This document shows positions 1-3,945 of a stretch of DNA of 8,587 nucleotides, in pieces. The DNA is from an uncultured Clostridia bacterium. Its GTDB lineage: Bacteria; Bacillota; Clostridia; Oscillospirales; CAG-272. Below the pieces are notes generated by a model. It saw nothing but the letters and a program-made list of their open reading frames with translations, searched no databases and was not told the origin of the DNA. The translations under genes were made by a program, and so were the position numbers. Numbering within the stretch: position 1 is the first letter of the stretch; each line of letters begins with the position of its first letter. Location: contig CAMOHW010000030.1 in assembly GCA_946615525.1 (NCBI GenBank), positions 1 to 8,587 on the forward strand, in the 5' to 3' direction.

Positions 1-1218
1 GGGCATAGCGCCCATGTAGGTTTTGCGGTGGCCGCGAATATCTGCCTCGTCCCGAATGCCGCCCAAAGAGATGCGCACATACTTGCGATTCATGGCGCGG
101 GCAATAGAGGATGCAATAGAGGTTTTGCCAACGCCCGGAGGGCCGACCAGACAGAGAATTTGATTCTTCAAACCCGGGCTGATCTGTTTTGCGGCAATGT
201 ATTCCACAATGCGCTCTTTCACCTTTTCCAAACCGTTGTGATCCTGGTCCAAAACCTTTTGCACCGTTTTGGCGTTGGTGCGGTCTTTGGTTTCCTTCGT
301 CCAGGGAATGTCCAGGCAAATATCCAAATAATTGACCAAGCCCGTAGATTCCGCCGAGCCGTAAGGCGTTTTATCCAGCCGCTCCACTTCTTTAAGCAGT
401 TTTTCCTCTACTTCTTTGGGCAGTTTTGCGGCGGCGATTTTTTCTTTGTAGTCGTCAATATCCGAGCCGCCTTCGCCAAGCTCTTCTTCAATGACCTTGA
501 TCTGCTCGCGCAGGTAGTATTCGCGCTGATTGCGGTTCATCCGTTTGGAAACGCGCTGGCGGATCTTTGCCTCGGTTTCCATCAGTTCGGATTCCTGGCT
601 CAAAACCATCAAAAGGACTTCGGCGCGGGCAAACGGGTCAAAGCATTCGAGGACGGTCTGTTTATCCTGCGGGCGGACAAGGATATTTGCGGCAATAAAA
701 TCGGCAAGCGCACCGGGGTCGGTGTAAAGCCGTGCGGCGTTCAAAATGTCGGCGGAGCCGGCGGGCAGAAAACGGAGGTTCTTTTCCAGCTCGTTGATCA
801 GTTCGGCCCGGCAGGCCTCTCCGCGAATGCCGCCTTCATCCGGCAGTGTCACGGTCTTGCAGACCAGGTCGGCTTCCATGTATCCGCCTGCTATCCGGTA
901 TTCCGAAACGACCGCGCGTGCAAATCCTTCAAAGATCACACGGGAGGAACCGTCCGGCGTGCGGAGCATTTGTTTGATCTTTGCAACCGTTCCCACGCGA
1001 TACAGTTGGCTCATTTCGGGGGCACGACCGGAAGGGGTTTGCTCGGAGATCCCGGTCAGAAACACAAACGGCGCTTTTGCGCTCGCTGCGCGCACGGCGG
1101 CCTCCGAGTAGTCATCCCCCAGTTCCAGGTTTACCGGGACCGAAGGGAAGGCGACCGTTCCGCGCAGGGCAACGACGGGCAATGTAATTTGTTCGGCTTT
1201 TTCGATATACGATGTCAT
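1..1218 (-). CDS. lon: ATP-dependent protease Lon (LonA), N-terminal half, cut by window edge
   Basis: The 406 visible residues are the N-terminal half of LonA, the cytosolic AAA+ serine protease that degrades misfolded and regulatory proteins. Residues 1 to about 200 fit the LAN substrate-binding domain (start MTSYIEKAEQITLPVVALRG). The conserved helix with QREYYLREQ lies at residues 231-239. The Walker A motif GPPGVGKT is at 359-366, almost the same position as in E. coli Lon. The last visible residues, GHRKTYMGAMP, are the conserved stretch after Walker A. Walker B, the sensor residues and the C-terminal Ser-Lys protease domain lie beyond position 1; LonA is usually about 780-800 residues. 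The start is the ATG at 1216-1218, where homology begins. It is transcribed divergently from infC, with its own likely promoter at 1282-1310. I see no CIRCE or CtsR-like heat-shock operator upstream. Identity is certain; the exact start is nearly so. Confidence 0.97.
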   Translation of the reverse strand, partial: MTSYIEKAEQITLPVVALRGTVAFPSVPVNLELGDDYSEAAVRAASAKAPFVFLTGISEQTPSGRAPEMSQLYRVGTVAKIKQMLRTPDGSSRVIFEGFARAVVSEYRIAGGYMEADLVCKTVTLPDEGGIRGEACRAELINELEKNLRFLPAGSADILNAARLYTDPGALADFIAANILVRPQDKQTVLECFDPFARAEVLLMVLSQESELMETEAKIRQRVSKRMNRNQREYYLREQIKVIEEELGEGGSDIDDYKEKIAAAKLPKEVEEKLLKEVERLDKTPYGSAESTGLVNYLDICLDIPWTKETKDRTNAKTVQKVLDQDHNGLEKVKERIVEYIAAKQISPGLKNQILCLVGPPGVGKTSIASSIARAMNRKYVRISLGGIRDEADIRGHRKTYMGAMP

Positions 1219-1241
1219 TTTGATCTTTTCAAATCCTTTCC
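1219..1241 (-). promoter_or_regulatory. lon ribosome binding site with hairpin-filled spacer
   Basis: On the minus strand GGAAAGGA (1241-1234) precedes the lon ATG by 15 bases, longer than the usual 6-9. The whole spacer is an inverted repeat, TTTGA-AAAGA-TCAAA (1233-1219). If this 5-bp stem forms in the mRNA it would bring the Shine-Dalgarno close to the AUG; otherwise initiation would be weak. The repeat is seen directly; its role is inferred, and an all A-U/G-C 5-bp stem this rich in A-U is only marginally stable. Confidence 0.45.
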
Positions 1242-1274
1242 AAGGGAAACATCCAATAATTCTAAAAAGTATAA

Positions 1275-1310
1275 TCAAATTATTATATCACAAAATAAAG
1301 ATAATTTCCA
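1275..1310 (-). promoter_or_regulatory. Probable SigA promoter of lon
   Basis: Read on the minus strand, TGGAAA (1310-1305, four of six matches to TTGACA) is followed after 17 bases by a perfect TATAAT (1287-1282). A TG one base upstream of the hexamer makes an extended -10 (TGATATAAT). The predicted start is near 1275, giving a 5' leader of about 57 nt before the lon ATG. The surrounding DNA is very AT-rich, which raises the chance of accidental -10 matches. The spacing, the TG extension and the position directly upstream of lon support it. Confidence 0.65.
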
Positions 1311-1333
1311 CAGTTTTTATAAAAAAACTTGAC

Positions 1334-1458
1334 AAAAAGAAAATTGCACACCCATTGGTGCGTTTCTGCGCGGAGGATGTCATAAGATTGACACTTCACA
1401 GAATCCGTAGCATTCGGTGTGCAATTGCAAGGGAACCTGCCGGATAAAATCCGACAGC
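1334..1458 (-). ncRNA. Candidate structured small RNA, about 125 nt, unknown family
   Basis: Four helices can be drawn by hand on the minus strand. (1) A 5' hairpin, CUGUCGGAU (1457-1449) with AUCCGGCAG (1445-1437), loop UUU. (2) A closing stem of 11 perfect pairs, AAUUGCACACC (1426-1416) with GGUGUGCAAUU (1352-1342). (3) Inside it, UUCUGUG (1403-1397) with CGCAGAA (1370-1364). (4) An apical hairpin, GUGUCA (1394-1389) with UGACAU (1382-1377), loop AUCUUA. Helices 1, 3 and 4 each contain one position that is G-U on the minus strand but C-A on the plus strand, so the minus strand is the folded transcript. Helix 2 is followed by UUCUUUUU (1341-1334), a plausible terminator tract. The internal loop between helices 3 and 4 holds CCUCCG (1376-1371) opposite AA; CCUCC resembles the 16S anti-Shine-Dalgarno. 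A well-placed promoter lies just upstream. It does not resemble SRP RNA, tmRNA or a full-length 6S RNA. It could instead be an attenuator-like leader of lon. Confidence 0.55.
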
Positions 1459-1464
1459 ATGAAT

Positions 1465-1493
1465 ATTATACCAAATCGTCCCGGATTTGTAAA
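1465..1493 (-). promoter_or_regulatory. Promoter for the candidate small RNA
   Basis: On the minus strand TTTACA (1493-1488, five of six matches to TTGACA) is followed after exactly 17 bases by a perfect TATAAT (1470-1465), with an extended -10 (TGGTATAAT). The predicted +1 is the G at 1458, one base before the first helix of the candidate RNA. That agreement between promoter and structure is independent support for both. It is a better match to consensus than the promoter next to lon. Confidence 0.7.
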
Positions 1494-1620
1494 TATCCGA
1501 AAGTGACAAAAAATGGGACAAAATTTTGTGAGAAATATGATGACGGAGAAATTTTCATAGGAAAGCCCTCTCTTTTTTGTTGCTTTTTCCGATAGACAAA
1601 AATGTCGTACCAAAATATGG
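1494..1620. other. AT-rich spacer between two divergent promoters
   Basis: No gene is supported here. It contains a 12-base perfect palindrome ACAAAATTTTGT (1518-1529) and a short inverted repeat GACA-AAAA-TGTC (1595-1606). Either could be an operator or simply AT-rich noise. The minus strand has a 30-codon frame (1558 to 1466) that I do not accept as a gene, because its stop codon lies inside the small-RNA promoter. Confidence 0.4.
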
Positions 1621-1683
1621 AAAAAAGAAATTGAAAAAAGTTTGAAAAAAGCACTTGACAAATCGGAGGGGATGTGATAAAAT
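1621..1683 (+). promoter_or_regulatory. Strong promoter of infC-rpmI-rplT with A-tract UP element
   Basis: A perfect TTGACA (1655-1660), a 17-base spacer and TAAAAT (1678-1683, five of six) with a TG extension (TGATAAAAT) form a near-consensus SigA promoter. Immediately upstream, three six-base A-tracts (1621-1626, 1634-1639, 1645-1650) are spaced about one helical turn apart, as in UP elements or intrinsically curved DNA at ribosomal promoters. Predicted +1 is about 1690, at the 5' end of the L20 leader. This fits a gene set that must be transcribed heavily and then throttled by attenuation. Confidence 0.85.
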
Positions 1684-1689
1684 ACCTTC

Positions 1690-1810
1690 GACAACAAAGT
1701 AGAGTATCCGCTCTCACCCGCCGCGTTTCGCAAACGGGTTGATAGAAAGTTTTCCCAAAAAGGGGAAGGTTTTGCCGCGCGGAGATTCTGTCTTTGTGCG
1801 GAATTTTTTT
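1690..1810 (+). promoter_or_regulatory. L20 ribosomal-protein leader (autoregulatory attenuator)
   Basis: The 5' leader of the infC operon resembles the Bacillota L20 leader family (Rfam L20_leader). In the known mechanism, free L20 binds a mimic of its 23S rRNA site and promotes premature termination. Visible elements are a short hairpin AGAG (1701-1704) with CTCT (1711-1714); the helix ACCCG (1716-1720) with CGGGT (1735-1739), which encloses GCG (1723-1725) with CGC (1729-1731); TTCCC (1752-1756) with GGGAA (1763-1767); and an intrinsic terminator (1775-1810). The stretch GCTCTCACC followed later by GGGTTGAT is the part I recognise from this family. ACAAAG (1694-1699) is perfectly complementary to CTTTGT (1792-1797) in the 3' arm of the terminator, so it could serve as a long-range antiterminator; that is my inference. 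Regulator and target are in the same operon. Confidence 0.85.
1775..1810 (+). terminator. Attenuator terminator in the L20 leader
   Basis: An 11-pair stem, CCGCGCGGAGA (1775-1785) with TCTTTGTGCGG (1791-1801), closes a five-base loop TTCTG. Three pairs are G-U. AA and a run of seven T (1804-1810) follow directly. The terminator ends only 20 bases before the infC start, so it stops transcription before any structural gene. The G-U content suggests a stem of tuned rather than maximal strength. Confidence 0.85.
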
Positions 1811-1817
1811 ATACTGT

Positions 1818-1833
1818 GAGGTGTTGAACTATT
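1818..1833 (+). promoter_or_regulatory. infC ribosome binding site and AUU start
   Basis: GAGGTG (1818-1823) lies seven bases before ATT (1831-1833). An in-frame TGA at 1825-1827 blocks any start further upstream. The first in-frame ATG is at 1966, which would remove 45 residues of a conserved N-terminal domain, and no GTG or TTG occurs in frame between the stop and that ATG. The ATT is therefore the start. infC is known to use AUU in E. coli and Bacillus, where IF3 rejects its own non-canonical codon and so represses its own translation. Confidence 0.9.
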
Positions 1834-2361
1834 AGCACGAAGGACAAAGAAACCCTGCTCAACGAGGACATTGTCGCACCGGAAGTCCGGCTCATCGGGC
1901 CAAACGGCGAGACCCTCGGTATCGTTAGTTCTCAAAAGGCGCTGGAAACCGCCTACGACTACGGGATGGACCTTGTTATGATGGCGGCGCAAGCAACGCC
2001 CCCCGTCTGCAAGATCATGGACTACGGCAAATTCTGCTTTGACCGCGACAAACGCGAAAAGGAAGCGCGCAAAAAGCAACAGACCGTGGAGCTCAAAGAG
2101 ATCCAGCTTTCCTGCCGGATCGACACGCACGATTTTGAAACTAAGGCCCGTCATGCGCTTCGCTTCTTAAAAGAAGGAAACAAAGTGCGCGTGGTGATGA
2201 AGTTCAAAGGGCGCGAGATGAGCCACCAGAGCATTGGTCAAGAGGTTTTGGAAAAGTTCAAAGCGGCTTGTTCCGAATGCGGAACGGTGGAGAAAGCACC
2301 GGTGCTGGACGGCAGATTTTTGAGTATGGTTATTTCGCCCGTCAAAACAAAATCAGTTTGA
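1831..2361 (+). CDS. infC: Translation initiation factor IF-3
   Basis: IF3 binds the 30S subunit, prevents premature joining of 50S and proofreads the start codon and initiator tRNA. The product from the ATT start is 176 residues, normal for the family. The N-domain covers about residues 1-75, with LLNEDIVAPEVRLIGPNGE near the start and the IF3 signature PPVCKIMDYGKF at 57-68. A basic linker (FDRDKREKEARKKQQ) follows, then the C-domain beginning KEIQLSCRIDTHDF and including KVRVVMKFKGREM. Choosing the first ATG (1966) would give only 131 residues and lose the first half of the N-domain. It is the first gene of the infC-rpmI-rplT operon, downstream of the L20 attenuator, and probably also represses itself through the AUU codon. 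Nothing appears broken. Confidence 0.97.
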   Translation: MSTKDKETLLNEDIVAPEVRLIGPNGETLGIVSSQKALETAYDYGMDLVMMAAQATPPVCKIMDYGKFCFDRDKREKEARKKQQTVELKEIQLSCRIDTHDFETKARHALRFLKEGNKVRVVMKFKGREMSHQSIGQEVLEKFKAACSECGTVEKAPVLDGRFLSMVISPVKTKSV

Positions 2362-2396
2362 CATGATTGCATACACAGAGAAAAGGAGAGTTCAAA

Positions 2397-2588
2397 ATGG
2401 GAAAGATCAAAACACATAAGGCATCTGCAAAACGGTTTACCGTTACCGCAAACGGAAAAGTCAAGATGTTCCATAGCTCGCACCGCCACAACACGGGCAA
2501 CAAACCCGCCAAGCGGATCCGCCATCTGCGTGCAAGCGCAATGGTGCAGGGCAAAATGGCAAGCAACATCAAGGCAATGGTAAAGTAA
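2397..2588 (+). CDS. rpmI: 50S ribosomal protein L35
   Basis: This small, very basic protein of the large ribosomal subunit is 63 residues here (family about 64-66). MGKIKTHKASAKRF matches the conserved MPKMKTHRGAAKRF start of L35, and TGNKPAKRIRHLR matches the conserved basic middle. The start is the ATG at 2397, preceded at eight bases by AGGAG (2384-2388); an upstream in-frame ATG at 2367 adds ten residues with no homology and would displace this ribosome binding site. It lies 35 bases after infC and 22 before rplT, in the universal infC-rpmI-rplT order. In Bacillota L20 controls it through the shared leader. Position 2 is Gly rather than the usual Pro, a minor change. Confidence 0.97.
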   Translation: MGKIKTHKASAKRFTVTANGKVKMFHSSHRHNTGNKPAKRIRHLRASAMVQGKMASNIKAMVK

Positions 2589-2610
2589 TCGGAAACGGAG
2601 GAACTGAAAA

Positions 2611-2964
2611 ATGGCAAGAGTAAAAGGCGCATTGATGACGCGCAAAAGAAGAAAAGCAACGCTGAAAGCAGCAAAAGGATACTGGGGCGCAAAGTCCAAG
2701 CACTTTAAGATGGCGAAAGAAGCCGTAATGAAGAGCGGCAACTACGCTTTCGCCGGAAGAAAGATGCGCAAGAGAGATTTCCGCAGTTTGTGGATCACCC
2801 GCATTTCGGCACAGGCAAAGGTCAATGGAATGAACTATTCCACCTTTATGCACGGTCTGAAAAAAGCCGGTGTCAACCTCAACCGCAAAATGCTCTCGGA
2901 AATTGCGGTTTCCGACAAGGAAGCGTTTGCCGCTTTGGCAACGCAGGCAAAAGCCGCCCTTTGA
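2611..2964 (+). CDS. rplT: 50S ribosomal protein L20, operon autoregulator
   Basis: L20 is an early-assembly protein of the large subunit and the known repressor of this operon. The 117 residues match the family over full length: [15 protein letters not shown], the basic N-terminal extension, [10 protein letters not shown], then [18 protein letters not shown] and [20 protein letters not shown] in the globular C-terminal half that binds 23S rRNA. The start is ATG 2611 with GGAGG (2597-2601) nine bases upstream. It closes the operon: a strong terminator begins 12 bases after its stop. The leader at 1690-1810 contains the probable mimic of its rRNA site, so excess L20 should reduce transcription of all three genes. 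Confidence 0.97.
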   Translation: MARVKGALMTRKRRKATLKAAKGYWGAKSKHFKMAKEAVMKSGNYAFAGRKMRKRDFRSLWITRISAQAKVNGMNYSTFMHGLKKAGVNLNRKMLSEIAVSDKEAFAALATQAKAAL

Positions 2965-2975
2965 TCAAAACAATC

Positions 2976-3004
2976 AAAAACCCGATGGTAAGCATCGGGT
3001 TTTT
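2976..3004 (+). terminator. Intrinsic terminator of infC-rpmI-rplT
   Basis: CCCGATG (2981-2987) pairs with CATCGGG (2993-2999) around a GTAAG loop. AAAAA (2976-2980) can pair with TTTTT (3000-3004), giving 12 pairs in all. The A-run before and T-run after make it usable on either strand, but no convergent gene lies nearby. It separates the ribosomal operon from the methyltransferase gene, so the latter needs read-through or its own promoter. Confidence 0.9.
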
Positions 3005-3071
3005 GTCATACATGGAGGGCTTTTGTCCGGGCACTAAAGTGCAAAAAAACAAGGGAAAAGGGGGAAAAACA

Positions 3072-3914
3072 ATGGATTTTCCGGAGGAGATCATCTGTTC
3101 CAGACAAAACCGGACGGTTGTGGAACTTGTTAAATTATCCGACCGCGGTCATCGTGAAAGCGCAAAATTATTCCGCTTTGACGGTGTAAAACTTGCCGCC
3201 GATGCCATTTGCACCGGCTTGGAAATTCCGCTGTTATTTTTGCGCGAGGGAAGCAAGGACACCGTTCTTTGCGAACTTGCCGAAAGAACCGGTCGCGATC
3301 CCGCACAGGCGGTGGGGCGCGTCGTGCGCCTGGATGACGACTTGTTTGCCAAAATATCGGAAGAAAAATCGCCCGAAGGCGTGATATGTGTGGCAAAATA
3401 TATTGACAAAATCCAAAAAGATGATATAATAGATGATAGGTTTTTTTCAAAAATCGAAAAAGAACGCGTCGTTTTGCTTGAATCGGTGCGGGATCCTTCC
3501 AATCTCGGCGCCATCATCCGATCGGCTGCGGCGCTGGACATTGATCGCCTGATCATCAGTTCCGATTGTGCCGATCTTTACAACGCAAAAACGGTGCGTG
3601 CCTCTATGGGAACGCTCTTTACCCAAACAATCAGCCGCGCGGAGGATCTGACCGCGGCGATCGAGGGGCTTCGCAAAAGCGGACGGCGGGTCTTTGCCGC
3701 AACGCTTGCGCCGGACGCCTCGGCGTTGGGTTCTTTCCAAATCCGAAAGGGCGATTGCGTGGTGATCGGCAATGAGGGGCACGGGCTTTCCGAAAAGGTG
3801 ATCGCCGCCTGCGGCGAAAGCGTTTACATTCCCATGAGCGATCGCGCCGAATCCTTTAACGCGGCGGTCGCGGCTTCGCTTTTGATGTGGGAGTTTTCCA
3901 AAGCCGATATTTGA
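3072..3914 (+). CDS. SpoU/TrmH-family RNA 2'-O-methyltransferase
   Basis: The 280-residue product is a SPOUT-class enzyme that should transfer a methyl group from S-adenosylmethionine to a ribose 2'-OH in rRNA or tRNA. Residues 1 to about 110 fit the small substrate-binding domain, residues 110-130 form a charged linker (KIQKDDIIDDRF), and the rest is the knotted catalytic domain. Motif 1 is NLGAIIRSA (144-152, with the catalytic-type Arg150), motif 2 is IGNEGHGLS (232-240), and motif 3 runs IPMSDRAESFNAAVAASL (253-270). The start at 3072 has AAAGGGGG (3057-3064) seven bases upstream; an open frame extends further 5' but runs back through the terminator and rplT and has no homology. A gene of this family (ysgA, also called rlmP, a 23S Gm methyltransferase) lies near infC-rpmI-rplT in Bacillus, so that is a reasonable guess for the target, but I cannot fix it from sequence. 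Confidence 0.93.
   Translation: MDFPEEIICSRQNRTVVELVKLSDRGHRESAKLFRFDGVKLAADAICTGLEIPLLFLREGSKDTVLCELAERTGRDPAQAVGRVVRLDDDLFAKISEEKSPEGVICVAKYIDKIQKDDIIDDRFFSKIEKERVVLLESVRDPSNLGAIIRSAAALDIDRLIISSDCADLYNAKTVRASMGTLFTQTISRAEDLTAAIEGLRKSGRRVFAATLAPDASALGSFQIRKGDCVVIGNEGHGLSEKVIAACGESVYIPMSDRAESFNAAVAASLLMWEFSKADI
3403..3430 (+). promoter_or_regulatory. Perfect-hexamer promoter inside the methyltransferase gene
   Basis: TTGACA (3403-3408) and TATAAT (3425-3430) are both perfect consensus hexamers, separated by 16 bases, with an extended -10 (TGATATAAT). The site lies in the AT-rich codons of the inter-domain linker, where the protein can best tolerate sequence constraint. Predicted +1 is near 3437. 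A transcript from here would carry dprA, topA and trmFO with a long 5' leader. Whether it is used is unknown; the match itself is exact. Confidence 0.6.
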
Positions 3915-3945
3915 AAAAACACAAATCAAAGAAGGGAGGGCGCCT

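Noticed and set aside
28..1332. Long plus-strand open frame opposite lon (434 codons)
   Set aside because: It is the antisense of the Lon coding sequence, which has clear homology on the minus strand; the frame stays open because of codon composition and its translation shows no recognisable domain.
1329..1393. TTGACA on the plus strand at 1329-1334 and again at 1388-1393
   Set aside because: No acceptable -10 hexamer occurs 16-18 bases downstream of either. The first falls in the U-tract and the second in the apical hairpin of the minus-strand RNA, which explains them.
1334..1458. 6S RNA, SRP RNA or tmRNA as identity of the small RNA
   Set aside because: The SRP GGAAGNAGC-type motif and a tmRNA T-arm or tag frame are absent, and the length of about 125 nt and the internal loops do not fit 6S RNA (about 190 nt with one large central bubble).
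1466..1558. Thirty-residue minus-strand frame with GAGAGGG upstream, possible small protein
   Set aside because: The stop codon lies within the -10 box of the small-RNA promoter, no promoter is evident for it, and the residue composition reflects AT-rich DNA.
2790..3071. N-terminal extension of the methyltransferase gene to 2790
   Set aside because: This stretch overlaps rplT in another frame and crosses the operon terminator; its translation has no similarity to the family and the good ribosome binding site lies before 3072.
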